A stretch of 64,000 bases of DNA from Paenibacillus lactis (GCF_017873605.1 NZ_JAGGKI010000015.1:1-64000), one strand, 5' to 3'. Shown: positions 26,158-35,806, counted from the stretch's first letter. Numbers and translations: made by a program. Notes: generated from the letters alone by a model not told the origin.

Positions 26158-27338
26158 TTATTCCGCGCGCTCTACCGGTGTTCCGGCTGCGCTTACTAAG
26201 ACAGCATCGGTTCTGAGCAATCTTTTCACAAACAGCGCAAATATGACAAGCGACACCACGACGGAGACAGAGGCGATCGCGAATAGCAGCGGATACCCGG
26301 TTTGCTCCGATATCCAGCCGAGGATAATGGCCCCAAGGCCGATGCCGAGATCAAACGCAGTCATAAAGGAAGCGTTGGCAGCGCCCCGCCGGTCCTCGGG
26401 AGCGATTCGCAGGGTTGCCGCTTGCAGTGCAGGCTGCGCCGAGCCGAATCCGATCCCGTGAGGATGGCGGCGGCGATCAGACCGACGAGGCTATCGGAAA
26501 GGCTGAGGAGAAGCAGCGACAGCGCCGTTATAATGAGGGATGGTATGATGACGGCGGCTTCGCCGAAGCGGTCCGACAGCTTGCCGGCCAGTGGACGGAT
26601 TAAGGTCAGCGCAATGGCATAAACCAGAAAGAAGGTTCCCGGATTGACGCTGATGGATGCAGCGAATAGTGGAAGGAAGGTCGTAATTCCTCCATAAGCC
26701 ACGGCGAGAAAAAAGATAGCGGCCGTTACCGGCAGAACCGACGGTTCGATCAGCCGAATCCGCCCGGCCGAGGGCTTCGGTTGAAAGGGGACCTTGGTCA
26801 TAAACGCGAGCACCCATGCAGCTAAGGAAAGTCCGGCGGCAACAAGGAACAGGGTGTGGAAAGAGTCGCCGGAGGCAAGCGCGGTGCCGAGCATCGGACC
26901 GATCGCCATCGCAACCGTCATGGCCATGCCGTACCAGCCCATTCCCTCGCCCCGTCGCGAGGCAGGAATCAAATCCGTGATGGCGGTCCCCACGGACGTC
27001 GTGGCAAATGCCCAGCTTACACCATGTACCATCCGGAGGGCGAGCAGCAGCAGAATGCCGCCGACCCAGTCATACGAGACCATGGAAATGACGAACAATA
27101 ACAGTCCCCACACATAAAAGGGCCTTCTACCGTGACGGTCGACGAGAGCTCCCACGAACGGGCGGAAGACGACCGCCGACAAGGTGAACAGCCCTGCAGC
27201 AAGGCCTACCTGGGATTCGCTGCCCCCCAAATGCTTGATATACAGCGGCATCGTGGGAAGCAGCAGGTAAAAGCCCGTAAACAGAAACAGCATGCCAACC
27301 GTCATTTGAATAAACGGCTTGGTCCATAAACGCTCCAC
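26158..27338 (-). pseudogene. MFS drug/metabolite transporter gene interrupted by a frameshift
   Basis: The first 3/4 of a twelve-helix MFS protein is encoded from 27338, with the loop motif VDRHGRRPFYVWG near residue 65. After the AAAILTG segment near 26457 the frame derails into an Arg/Ser-rich tail and stops at 26361. The remaining MFS sequence continues in another frame down to 26158. Adding one base in the C run at about 26454-26457 restores ILTGIGFGSAQPALQAA and a normal protein of about 393 aa. I prefer GTG 27338 as start (AAAGGAGG eight bases upstream); ATG 27359 lacks a site. The PadR gene upstream probably controls it. A sequencing error is an alternative to true inactivation. Confidence 0.8.
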
Positions 27339-27375
27339 TCTCAATTCCTCCTTTATCATCCTTGATTAGGTAAGC

Positions 27376-27921
27376 TTATTCCGGTTCCGACGCGAGACGC
27401 TCGATTTCAGCTCTTACCCATTCGATATCGGCTGATCCGATCCGTTTCCGGTGATCCAGCACGCGCAGGAGCTGCGTCCGCTGTTTCTCGGGCTCCGGTT
27501 TATAGAACATCAGCTCTGCCTCGAAATCGCTGACATGCTTGAGATTTGTTTCAAGGTACTTCAAATACTGGTTAAGACATTCGAGCCGGACCGATTTCGG
27601 GACATAACGGAAGTACACCATCTTGTAAAGGAGCAGCTCTGTTGTATCCGCTCCGTATTCCAGCGGCTTTTCCATCAGCTCTAAAAACCGACTTCTTCCC
27701 GCGTCGGTGATTTGATATATTTTGCGAGGGCGTTTACCTGTTGGGACTTCATCCATGGTAAGGTGGATCCAGCCGTTCTCCACCATTCGGGATAGCAGCG
27801 GGTACAGCGTACCGGAACTGATCTGCCGATAGGGGCCGCCGGCATTTTTAAGGATTTCCTGAAGCATGTAGCCATGCTTCTCACCCGTCATCAATTCGCC
27901 TAACACAAATAGTTCGTACAT
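27376..27921 (-). CDS. PadR-family transcriptional regulator
   Basis: 181 aa. The N-terminal winged helix starts at residue 1 with MYELFVLGELMTGEKHGY and includes SSGTLYPLLSRMVENGW. The C-terminal half is the helical PadR/Vir dimerisation domain. ATG 27921 has AGGAGG five bases upstream; a GTG six bases earlier would overlap it. Lies immediately upstream of, and co-directional with, the MFS gene, as in PadR-controlled drug efflux pairs. A long palindrome sits just upstream of the start. Confidence 0.88.
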   Translation of the reverse strand: MYELFVLGELMTGEKHGYMLQEILKNAGGPYRQISSGTLYPLLSRMVENGWIHLTMDEVPTGKRPRKIYQITDAGRSRFLELMEKPLEYGADTTELLLYKMVYFRYVPKSVRLECLNQYLKYLETNLKHVSDFEAELMFYKPEPEKQRTQLLRVLDHRKRIGSADIEWVRAEIERLASEPE

Positions 27922-27933
27922 GAGCACCTCCTA

Positions 27934-27975
27934 AATATGTCGTATCGATATAAATATATATCGATACGACATATT
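27934..27975. promoter_or_regulatory. 42-bp palindrome, probable PadR operator
   Basis: Perfect 19-bp arms (27934-27952 and 27957-27975) separated by AATA; core TCGTATCGATA. It contains the ATGT...ACAT pattern used by PadR/LmrR proteins and lies 13 bases before the PadR gene start, where it would block its promoter. Confidence 0.75.
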
Positions 27976-28039
27976 AATCAAGCCGAAAAGCGGCTCACGT
28001 TTCTAAATTATAGACAAGACAAGGCTCCTATAACGAAAC

Positions 28040-28080
28040 GGAACATGGCGGCACAGGGAACCCCTGGACCGCCATGTTCC
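28040..28080. repeat. Strong 12-bp-arm hairpin without T-tract
   Basis: GGAACATGGCGG (28040-28051) pairs exactly with CCGCCATGTTCC (28069-28080), with additional AGGG/CCCT pairing in the loop. No T-run on either strand, so it is not a standard terminator. It lies between the PadR start region and the HxlR gene end. Confidence 0.6.
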
Positions 28081-28094
28081 AGCCATTTAGCTGC

Positions 28095-28173
28095 ATGCCT
28101 CTTCATTTCGCAGCGCTTAACTAGAGGCATTAAGCTCTGGATGCCTCTCCATTTCAAAGCGCTGACTAGAGCC
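28095..28173. repeat. Imperfect direct repeat, two 33-bp copies
   Basis: Copies start at 28095 and 28141 (46 bp apart). Both read ATGCCTCTnCATTTC, then AGCGCT and CTAGAG. Within the first copy GCCTCT and AGAGGC could pair. Function unknown; it fills the space upstream of the PadR gene and downstream of hxlR. Confidence 0.55.
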
Positions 28174-28185
28174 GCTTGAATTGCG

Positions 28186-28572
28186 TTACGAGCTGCCCGT
28201 GTTCTTCCTCACCGGCTCCTCTTCGCGGCTGTTCATGCGCCCGGTATACTCCAGATGCTGAAATCCCCAACTGCACATATCGGTAAGCACCGTTCCCAGC
28301 GTCTTTCCATGCTCCGAGATCGAGTATTCCACTTTAGGCGGAATCTCGGGATAGACCGTTCGCACAACGAGCCCATCCTGCTCCAACTCCCGCAGCTGGT
28401 TGGTCAGCATGCCCTGGGTGACACCCGGAAGCAGCCGCCGCAGCTCTCCGAAGCGCTTGGTTCCGTCTTGAAGCAGAATAAACAGGATCAGCGGCTTCCA
28501 CTTTCCGCCGATCAACTGCAGGGTTGTCAATATCCCGGCCGTTTCATGCGGTTGATGCTCAAATCTGTTCAT
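28186..28572 (-). CDS. HxlR/MarR-like redox-type transcriptional regulator
   Basis: 128 aa. Typical HxlR winged helix: TLQLIGGKWKPLILFILLQDG, FGELRRLLPGVTQGMLTNQLRELE, then VEYSISEHGKTL. Only one cysteine (in TDMCSWGF) and none near the N-terminus, so it is unlike YodB-type proteins that sense through an N-terminal Cys. Upstream of it, in its reading direction, is a set of GTAC motifs that recurs before the oxidoreductase gene at 44801. No target gene is adjacent in the divergent direction. Confidence 0.88.
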   Translation of the reverse strand: MNRFEHQPHETAGILTTLQLIGGKWKPLILFILLQDGTKRFGELRRLLPGVTQGMLTNQLRELEQDGLVVRTVYPEIPPKVEYSISEHGKTLGTVLTDMCSWGFQHLEYTGRMNSREEEPVRKNTGSS

Positions 28573-29037
28573 ATCCCTTCACTCCCCCCATTTGTTAACC
28601 CCATTGAATCATTCCGCGATCTATAGGTTGAACGATGGAATACCGGTTAAGCCAGCTGAGTGGCAACGCATGCTGACTGTTTAGATCCCTCCCGGCATCG
28701 CCGTTCGTTTTAGAAATCTCGATGATTGTAATGTAGCACAATATCCGTTTTAGACCCAGTACGATTCTAAAATGTACTTAGTACGGTTTATCGTACCATG
28801 AGGTGGGAAGGGAAGCCGCGAATCATATGGATAGGACAAGAGAAAGGACGGCCCGCCGAGGGCTCGTCTTTTTGTTGTGCGCAAAAAAGTAAAATTCGTT
28901 CCAAAATACTCATTTCTATTTCTTATATGCTGCAGACGGCTTTTTTACAATGAAGATACGACATTTCTATCGCCATATTCGAAAAGGGCTTTTTCGAATT
29001 ACGCTTTGCCAAGCATTAACGCCAGGAGGAGAGAAAT
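28573..29037. other. Long intergenic region between hxlR and the uronate-glycan importer
   Basis: 465 bases with no ORF I can support. It contains the GTAC cluster (28759-28797), a weak terminator-like hairpin GACGGCCC...GGGCTCGTC with TTTTT after it (28847-28875), and a 9-bp inverted repeat ATTCGAAAA...TTTTCGAAT (28977-29000) immediately upstream of the permease ribosome binding site, which may be an operator. Confidence 0.5.
28759..28797 (-). promoter_or_regulatory. Multiple-GTAC operator-like region of the HxlR gene
   Basis: GTAC occurs at 28759, 28774, 28781 and 28793. Read on the minus strand, three of them are spaced 19 and 15 bases apart and begin GGTACGATAAACC. The same spacing and a 12-of-13 matching start occur at 44693-44731. 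About 190 bases upstream of the HxlR start. Confidence 0.55.
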
Positions 29038-29946
29038 ATGAAACGAACAAAGAATTCCGTGAGGCTCAGCATGGTTGCGAGGGAGCGAATCGCCGGTTAT
29101 TTATTTGTGGCTCCTTTAATGTTGGGACTGCTGGTTCTGACGCTCATTCCCGTAATCGGGTCTTTGCTGCTCAGCTTTACGAATTGGAACTTTGTTGCCG
29201 GCATGGGTGCCATGAAATTCGCCGGCTTTGATAATTTTGTCAGATTGGTTCATGACAGCGCATTCGTGAAGAGCTTGGTCAACAATCTTATTTTTATCAT
29301 TACGGTACCGATTACCATGATCATTGCATTAGTGCTTGCTGTACTCATTGATAAGCATGTATACATGAAGGATGCCTTCAAGGTCATTTATTTTCTTCCT
29401 TATATTTCGAGTATCGTTGCTGTGGCTATGGTCTGGCAGGTCTTATTCCACCCTTCGCTCGGGCCGGTAAACAAGACGCTCATGTCACTAGGGATCGACA
29501 ATCCCCCGAAATGGCTTGCGGACATCGACTTTGCACTGCCGTCCTTGATGATGATTCAGGTGTGGATTCTTCTCGGATACAACATCATTATTTACATCGC
29601 TGGCTTGCAATCGATTCCGAAGGACCTATACGAAGCGGCTGAGATCGATGGGGCAAATGCATGGGTGAAATTCCGCAGCATCACGCTGCCGTGCATATCG
29701 CCAACCACCTTTTTCCTGCTGGTGACCGGGATCATCGGAACCTTCAAAATTTTCGACCTGATTCAGGTGCTTACCCAGGGAGGTCCGGCTAATTCCACAA
29801 CCGTCATTGTGTATGAATTGTATGACACGGCCTTCAACCAGCTGAAGACAGGCTACGCTTCAAGCATGGCGATGATTTTATTCCTGATCTGTCTGCTTAT
29901 TACCGGCGCGCAGATGCTGGCTCAGAAGAAATGGGTCAACTATTAA
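29038..29946 (+). CDS. Sugar ABC transporter permease, MalF/UgpA type (uronate-glycan locus)
   Basis: 302 aa, six predicted transmembrane helices. EAA loop EAAEIDGANAWVKFRSITLP (about 200-220). AGGAGGAG precedes the ATG. First gene of an operon in which the permeases precede the binding protein, the reverse of the other two importers in the window. Given the GH88 enzyme downstream it probably imports unsaturated uronate oligosaccharides. Confidence 0.88.
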   Translation: MKRTKNSVRLSMVARERIAGYLFVAPLMLGLLVLTLIPVIGSLLLSFTNWNFVAGMGAMKFAGFDNFVRLVHDSAFVKSLVNNLIFIITVPITMIIALVLAVLIDKHVYMKDAFKVIYFLPYISSIVAVAMVWQVLFHPSLGPVNKTLMSLGIDNPPKWLADIDFALPSLMMIQVWILLGYNIIIYIAGLQSIPKDLYEAAEIDGANAWVKFRSITLPCISPTTFFLLVTGIIGTFKIFDLIQVLTQGGPANSTTVIVYELYDTAFNQLKTGYASSMAMILFLICLLITGAQMLAQKKWVNY

Positions 29947-29973
29947 GACGACTTGGCAAGAAAGGAGATTGAC

Positions 29974-30795
29974 ATGAGAATCAGTATTTCAAAAGCCTTC
30001 TGGACCGTCATCATGGCCTTAATCGGCATTCTGTTCATTCTTCCGTTTGTGTGGATGCTGTCCACTTCCTTCAAGTCGGAGGCGGACGTATTCAAATTTC
30101 CGATCGAATGGATTCCGAAGCACTGGAATGCAATCGAGAATTTCCGGACCGTATGGAGCGGCCAATTTGTCCGTTACTATTGGAACTCCATCTATATCAC
30201 GATCGCAACGACGGTCATTAATGTCTTCGTATGCGCGCTGGCAGCCTATGGCTTCTCGAAGCTCCGATTCTGGGGCAGGGACGCGATGTTCGTTCTGGTC
30301 CTGGCCTTGTACATGGTGCCGCCGCAGGCCTCCCTGGTACCGCAGTTTTTGTTGTTCAACTGGATGCAGCTGATTGATACCCATGCCGGCCTCATCCTGC
30401 TGAACAGCTTCAGCATTATCGGGGCCTTCATGTTAAAGCAATTTTTCATGGGCGTGCATGATGAATACATCGAATCCGGAAAAATGGACGGGGCGGGGTA
30501 CTTTCGAACTTTTTGGCAAATTGCCCTCCCGCTGATCCGTCCCGGCGTCGCGACGTACGCCATTCTCCGGTTTATCTGGACGTGGAACGATTACCAGTAT
30601 CCGCTGATCTTCCTAAAGTCCAAAGAGCTGTTTACGATTCAGCTCGGCATTCGGCTGTTCGGGGATCAATACGGCGATGTCTATTCCTTGATGATGGCCG
30701 GTGCCGTATCCGCCATACTCCCGCTGCTGATCATTTTCGCCATTGGCCAGAAGCAGGTTATTGAGGGCATCTCCCTTGGGGGAGTGAAAGGATGA
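29974..30795 (+). CDS. Sugar ABC transporter permease, MalG/UgpE type (uronate-glycan locus)
   Basis: 273 aa, six predicted helices; EAA loop ESGKMDGAGYFRTFWQIALP, with C-terminal IEGISLGGVKG. ATG 29974 follows AAAGGAG by six bases; a TTG seven codons earlier is inside the ribosome binding region. Partner of the preceding permease. Confidence 0.88.
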   Translation: MRISISKAFWTVIMALIGILFILPFVWMLSTSFKSEADVFKFPIEWIPKHWNAIENFRTVWSGQFVRYYWNSIYITIATTVINVFVCALAAYGFSKLRFWGRDAMFVLVLALYMVPPQASLVPQFLLFNWMQLIDTHAGLILLNSFSIIGAFMLKQFFMGVHDEYIESGKMDGAGYFRTFWQIALPLIRPGVATYAILRFIWTWNDYQYPLIFLKSKELFTIQLGIRLFGDQYGDVYSLMMAGAVSAILPLLIIFAIGQKQVIEGISLGGVKG

Positions 30796-30868
30796 TAAAG
30801 TCAAAATCGTTTGGCTTCCGTAAAAAATGGCGCCTACGCCAGAAGCTTACGCATGATAGGATGGATCC

Positions 30869-30882
30869 TGTAAGCACTTACA
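30869..30882. promoter_or_regulatory. LacI/cre-like palindrome TGTAAGCACTTACA
   Basis: Arms TGTAAG and CTTACA are exact inverted repeats around CA. It differs by one base from TGTAAGCGCTTACA, a strong CcpA cre sequence. It lies between the permease pair and the binding-protein gene, so the latter may have its own regulated promoter. Confidence 0.5.
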
Positions 30883-30932
30883 AATGTTGATGACAACCTG
30901 AAAAAACCTGTTACTATTAGAGGAGGGTCTAT

Positions 30933-32294
30933 ATGAAAATCAAAAAAATACCATCGCTATTGCTAAGTCTGTCTCTTGCCTTGGCGGTTACAGCTTGCGG
31001 AGGCGGAGGCGGGGGCAGCACTTCAGAGTCTGGCCAAGCCAAGAACGAATCGGGCAAGGAGGCTGCGCCCGAACAGATCGTACTCAAATTAAGCACGTGG
31101 CAGACAGACGCAAAAGCGCAGTGGAGCAAGATCATACCGGAATTCGAGAAGAAGCATCCGAACATTAAGGTGGAGCTGGATCTTCTGAACGAGAAAGGAG
31201 ACTCGGTTGCTGCCATGCAGAAGCTTGATCTGATGGCGGCCTCAAACGACCAGCTGGACATCGTGGAGCTTCCATATACGAATTATTCGCAAAGGGCGGA
31301 TATCGGACTGTTCGAGCCGCTAGATAGCTACATTGAGAAGGACGGCTATAAATACGAGGATGAATATCTGGTAGATACCAAGGTAAACGGCAAAATTTAC
31401 GCGCTTCCTTCTTCCATGCAGCGGTGGTTCGTGATTATGAACAAGGCCATGCTGGAGGAAGCCGGATTACCGGTCCCTACCGATTGGACTTGGGCGGAAT
31501 TCGAGGAATATGCGAAGAAGCTGACCAAGGGGGACGGCGCGGAGAAACGCTATGGCGCTTATCTGCATAATTGGCCGGATTACTTCCAGCTGCAGCTCAT
31601 GAGTAAGCCTTCTGATAATACCTTCCTCAAGAGCGACGGCACATCCAATGCGAAGGATCCCCTGCTGAAGGCGAATCTGGAAATGATGAAACGAATGATG
31701 TATGAGGATAAGAGCGTCAACCCGTACGAAGATATCATTTCCCAAAAGCTTGCCTATCGTAATCAATACTTCAACGGACTTGCGGCAATGCTTCCTATGG
31801 GAGACTGGATGGTTGCGGAATCCGGCGGAACCGAAGCGATTCCGGCAACATTCGTGACAGCCTTTGCACCGCTTCCTAAACTCGAAGGGGAAAGCAAGCA
31901 TTACTCCCCGGTTCAGCCGACATATATGGCAGTGGCTGCAAAGTCCAAGAATAAGGAAGCAGCTTACCAGTTCGTCAGATGGTATACATCCGAAGGGCTC
32001 GAAATCGGAGGCAGAGTATTCTCCGGCTGGGCTAAATCCGATACGGATAAACTTGTGGACACCATTGTCAACTCCTCGATCGATCCTTCGAAGATCGATA
32101 TAGAATCGTTGAAATACACCATCAACAACACTATACCGGGATCCGCCCCGGTACCTGTTAAATATGCCGATGAGGCGAAGAACGTCGTGATTCCGGAGGC
32201 GGAGCTGTACATTCTCAATAATCAGGACCTCGATCAGACGATTGACAGCATCGATCAGAAAATTACCGAGGTCGTAAACAATAATCAAAACTAA
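30933..32294 (+). CDS. Sugar ABC transporter substrate-binding lipoprotein (uronate-glycan locus)
   Basis: 453 aa. Lipoprotein signal ending in VTAC at about residues 19-22, then a poly-Gly/Ser tether. The family 1 fold is visible in LKLSTWQTDAKAQWSK, FEKKHPNIKVELDLL, NDQLDIVELPY and GLAAMLPMGDWMVAE. AGGAGG is six bases before the ATG. It presumably captures oligosaccharides produced by surface depolymerisation. Confidence 0.88.
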   Translation: MKIKKIPSLLLSLSLALAVTACGGGGGGSTSESGQAKNESGKEAAPEQIVLKLSTWQTDAKAQWSKIIPEFEKKHPNIKVELDLLNEKGDSVAAMQKLDLMAASNDQLDIVELPYTNYSQRADIGLFEPLDSYIEKDGYKYEDEYLVDTKVNGKIYALPSSMQRWFVIMNKAMLEEAGLPVPTDWTWAEFEEYAKKLTKGDGAEKRYGAYLHNWPDYFQLQLMSKPSDNTFLKSDGTSNAKDPLLKANLEMMKRMMYEDKSVNPYEDIISQKLAYRNQYFNGLAAMLPMGDWMVAESGGTEAIPATFVTAFAPLPKLEGESKHYSPVQPTYMAVAAKSKNKEAAYQFVRWYTSEGLEIGGRVFSGWAKSDTDKLVDTIVNSSIDPSKIDIESLKYTINNTIPGSAPVPVKYADEAKNVVIPEAELYILNNQDLDQTIDSIDQKITEVVNNNQN

Positions 32295-32412
32295 TCCGTT
32301 CATAAACGTACGGAAGATGGATGCTTCATTTACTAGAAATATAGATCATGGGCAGGGGAAAACTTCAGGTTTTTCCCTATTCCAATTCAATCCGATTTGA
32401 GGCGTCGTTTTT

Positions 32413-34221
32413 GTGATGATACCGAAGTTCTCGTTACGCAAAAAGCTGATTTGGTCGGCATTGGTATGCTTTCTCCTTCCGCTTGGCGGAATCTACTTAC
32501 TGACAAACTATTTAACTAAGGATCTGCTGCTCGAACGGGCGGTCGTCAGCTCTGAGGATGCGCTGCGAGCAGTCCAGTCGGATGTGAACGGCGTGCTCGA
32601 TCAGACGCTGGAGCTGTCGAACATCGTCCTCACGAATACTGAAATCAGGCAGCAGATCACAGCCAGGCAGAATCGCAAGCTTAAGGAAGAGAACCTGGTG
32701 AATTACAGCAGGCTCGTTCGGCTGCTTGATGAGCTGTTCCGGCAGCATGACGAATACTATGTCACCATATTAGGAAAAAACGATGTTACATATACCAATT
32801 ACTCTCACAGCGATTTCGATCCCAAGCAGCTGTATAAGCAGCCGTGGTTTGAACAGCTGAATCAACTTCCGTCCTTCTCAACCTATTGGGTCGGGCTGCA
32901 GGAGAACAGCTTCAATCCCCTGCAAAAACAAAGCTCCCACATCATAACCATAGGGCGCCCGATTCGGACGTCGGCCGGCAGTGTCATTGGTTATGTCATT
33001 ATCAGCGTGAATGAGCGCAAAATTCGAAGCCACCTAATCCAGCGGGCAAATTCGGATCAGGAGATGATGCTGCTAAGCGAGGAGGGGATGGTCATTTCCC
33101 ATTCAGACCCTTCCTTGATCGGAAGTCAAGTAGCATGGTGGAACAGGGACGAACAGTCATCGACAGTCGAAATGAACGGTCAGGAATATGTGTATGCCGA
33201 GCAGCCGATCCGCGCGAATTCCTGGCGTCTGGTTAGTTTAATCCCGTTATCCTCGGCCGTATCGAAGCACAAACAGATTCTATTAATCAGTTTTGGATTA
33301 CAGGTGTTTTTCTTTACATTATTTTGTGTGCTGCTAACCGTGCTGATTGCGACATTCACGAAGCCTATCCGGGATTTAAGCCGCTTTATTACCCATATCG
33401 GCCGGGGAAGGCTGGATATGCGATCGGGTATTAGAGGCAATCATGAGGTGTCCCTCCTGGCACGGACGATTGATCATATGCTGGATCGGATCGAATCCAT
33501 GATCGAGCAGATTACGATTGAACAATCCAAGAAGCGCAAGGCGGAGCTGGAAATGCTGCAGGCACAAATTAATCCGCACTTTATGTTTAACCTCCTGAAT
33601 TCGATCAGGCTTAACATTCTGATTCGGGGCGATCAGGAAAATGCCGAACTAATCGCTTCGCTGTCTTCACTGCTCAGGATGACCATTAACCGCGATAATG
33701 AGTTCATTCCGCTTCGCGAAGAGGTGGAGACCGTCCAGCATTATATCCGGCTCATGAATTTTCGCCATGCGAATCAGGTTCGGCTGCGTATTGATTACGA
33801 GCCGGGCTGTGAGGGGGCCCTTGTTCCACGGTTCATGATTCAGCCGTTCATTGAAAACGCGATTATTCATGGATTTGAGCAGTATGCCGGAGAAATCTTT
33901 ATTACGGCGGCACAGGCCCGTGACAATTCTTCGAATCAATTGCGCATATCTGTACGGGACAACGGGGTAGGCATGAATGAATCCAAGCTGCATGAGCTGC
34001 GCGCCAAGGTGATGAGCACACAGGAGCCTGCAGCATCTGCCAGGAAAGGGTTTTCCGGAATCGGCGTGCACAATGTGTTTCAGCGGCTGCGCCTAATCTA
34101 CGGAGCGGACATTCAGCTGGAGATCGACAGCGAGCAGGACTTAGGAACAACCATCACGTTAATATTTCCATTCGAGATGGAGCGAGGTGAACAGGGTGCT
34201 GACAGCAATACTGGTGGATGA
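32413..34221 (+). CDS. YesM-type sensor histidine kinase (uronate-glycan locus)
   Basis: 602 aa counted from GTG 32413; ATG 32416 is the next codon and equally possible, with only a weak GAGG upstream. Transmembrane helices at about 14-34 and 290-315 enclose a dCache-like extracellular domain. HAMP, then AQINPHFMFNLLNS (phosphoacceptor His389) and a HATPase domain (RDNGVGMNESKL, GIGVHNVFQRL). The response-regulator gene starts inside its end. Confidence 0.88.
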   Translation: MMIPKFSLRKKLIWSALVCFLLPLGGIYLLTNYLTKDLLLERAVVSSEDALRAVQSDVNGVLDQTLELSNIVLTNTEIRQQITARQNRKLKEENLVNYSRLVRLLDELFRQHDEYYVTILGKNDVTYTNYSHSDFDPKQLYKQPWFEQLNQLPSFSTYWVGLQENSFNPLQKQSSHIITIGRPIRTSAGSVIGYVIISVNERKIRSHLIQRANSDQEMMLLSEEGMVISHSDPSLIGSQVAWWNRDEQSSTVEMNGQEYVYAEQPIRANSWRLVSLIPLSSAVSKHKQILLISFGLQVFFFTLFCVLLTVLIATFTKPIRDLSRFITHIGRGRLDMRSGIRGNHEVSLLARTIDHMLDRIESMIEQITIEQSKKRKAELEMLQAQINPHFMFNLLNSIRLNILIRGDQENAELIASLSSLLRMTINRDNEFIPLREEVETVQHYIRLMNFRHANQVRLRIDYEPGCEGALVPRFMIQPFIENAIIHGFEQYAGEIFITAAQARDNSSNQLRISVRDNGVGMNESKLHELRAKVMSTQEPAASARKGFSGIGVHNVFQRLRLIYGADIQLEIDSEQDLGTTITLIFPFEMERGEQGADSNTGG

Positions 34222-35797
34222 TGATTATCCGGTAGTACGTTACTTGTCTCAAAGTATTTCATGGAAGGATCTTGGTATCGAATTGATCGGCTGTTATTCG
34301 AATGGCTTGGAGGCATGGGAGGATGCGCAGCAGCGCCTGCCCGACATCGTCATAACGGATATCGGAATGCCCAAAATGAATGGCTTGGAGATGCTGGAGA
34401 AATTCAGCAAGATCAATCCCCGGTTTAGAGCCGTTATCCTATCCTGCCACAATGAGTTTCATTACGCACAGCAAGCCATGAAATTAAAGGTAAGCGATTA
34501 TATTCTTAAAGAAAGCTTGAAGGTTGAGCAGCTGCAGGATGTGCTTCACAACCTGTCCGTTGATCTGAACGAGGAGAAGAAACAGGCGTCGGAAGTCATA
34601 AAGTATATGCAGAAGGATGCGCTGAACCGGTCGGCGCTCAAAGAAAAGCTGCTGAAGGATACGCTGTACCAGCCGTCTTGGACGAAGGAGGCATGGCTCA
34701 AGCACGCCCGGTTGAACGGAATTGTCCTGGATGCCAGATATTACTTGCCTGTGATCGTATCTATCGACCGGATATCGGAAGTGTCCCGGGCTCGCAATAT
34801 GTATGATTACACCATCGCTTTTGCCGTCGAAAATATCCTGCAGGAAGTGCTGGACACCATGCACCGGAGCGTTATTTTTCATCACAATAATTGCGAACTG
34901 GTGGTGTGGATCTGCTGCGAGGACCCTGTCAAGGAACAGCAGCTGCTGCATTACTCTTTGCAGAATGCCATAAGCGCCGTCCAACAATATCTGAAAATAT
35001 CGATCACCTGTCTGCTGGGGAGGGAAGCGTCCGGGCCTACCGAGCTGCGGGCAGTGCTGATGCCTATGATGAAGGAGCTGAACCATCGGTTTTATTTAGA
35101 GGAAGCGAGAGTCCATCGTTTCGAGAAATCCTCCTTTGCGGATGGAGATATGTACGCGGAGTATGCTGCATTTTTCTCGAGAATGAATGACGCTCTGGCG
35201 CTGAACCGCTCGGAAAGCTTGGAAGGAATGCTTAACGAATGGGCGAAATGGGTGAAGAAGAGCCGGTTTCATCCCGCAGACGTCAAAGAATGGGTGCTTC
35301 AGCTTCTCATGGATTTGCAAATGAAGACGAAGGTCACGCTGCAGGTCCAGCAGAGCATTTCCGAAGAGAAGCTGTATGACGCCGTGAACGGCATTCATAC
35401 GATGGAGCATTTGCTCAGCTGGATCAGGCATTATTTAAAGGAGCTCTCCCGCAAATTAAGCGTATTGTCAATTCAATCGAAACGGCCCGAAGTGATCCGG
35501 GCACAGCAGTATGTCATACAGCATGTGACCGAGAAAGTGACCCTTGAGGAAATCGCGGGATACTTGAATCTGAATGCCAGCTATTTCAGCCGCCTGTTCA
35601 AGCGTGAAACCAACCAGAATTTCATCGAATATGTCAATATGGTCAAGCTGGAGAAGGCTAAACAATTATTACAGAAATCCAATAAATCAATTGAAGAAAT
35701 ATCGGATTATTTGGGCTATGCGAATAAGAGCTATTTTATCAAATTGTTCAAACGGGAATACGGAAAGACACCCAGCGAATATATGTCATGGAACTAA
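34196..35797 (+). CDS. YesN-type response regulator with AraC output domain (uronate-glycan locus)
   Basis: 533 aa. Receiver domain with DDD at 8-10 and phosphoacceptor Asp55 in VVITDIGMPKMNG-like context, a long middle region (about 125-430), and an AraC DNA-binding domain (VTLEEIAGYLNLNASYFSRL, then IEEISDYLGYANKSYFIKLF). I chose GTG 34196 because GAGGTGA lies five bases before it; the GTG nine bases earlier overlaps that sequence. Probable activator of the surrounding locus. Confidence 0.88.
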   Translation: MLTAILVDDDYPVVRYLSQSISWKDLGIELIGCYSNGLEAWEDAQQRLPDIVITDIGMPKMNGLEMLEKFSKINPRFRAVILSCHNEFHYAQQAMKLKVSDYILKESLKVEQLQDVLHNLSVDLNEEKKQASEVIKYMQKDALNRSALKEKLLKDTLYQPSWTKEAWLKHARLNGIVLDARYYLPVIVSIDRISEVSRARNMYDYTIAFAVENILQEVLDTMHRSVIFHHNNCELVVWICCEDPVKEQQLLHYSLQNAISAVQQYLKISITCLLGREASGPTELRAVLMPMMKELNHRFYLEEARVHRFEKSSFADGDMYAEYAAFFSRMNDALALNRSESLEGMLNEWAKWVKKSRFHPADVKEWVLQLLMDLQMKTKVTLQVQQSISEEKLYDAVNGIHTMEHLLSWIRHYLKELSRKLSVLSIQSKRPEVIRAQQYVIQHVTEKVTLEEIAGYLNLNASYFSRLFKRETNQNFIEYVNMVKLEKAKQLLQKSNKSIEEISDYLGYANKSYFIKLFKREYGKTPSEYMSWN

Positions 35798-35806
35798 TCC
35801 TGGTCC

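Noticed and set aside
28847..28875. Terminator-like hairpin upstream of the importer operon
   Set aside because: The stem has a mismatch and a wobble, and no upstream gene on that strand is evident. Mentioned only within the intergenic entry.
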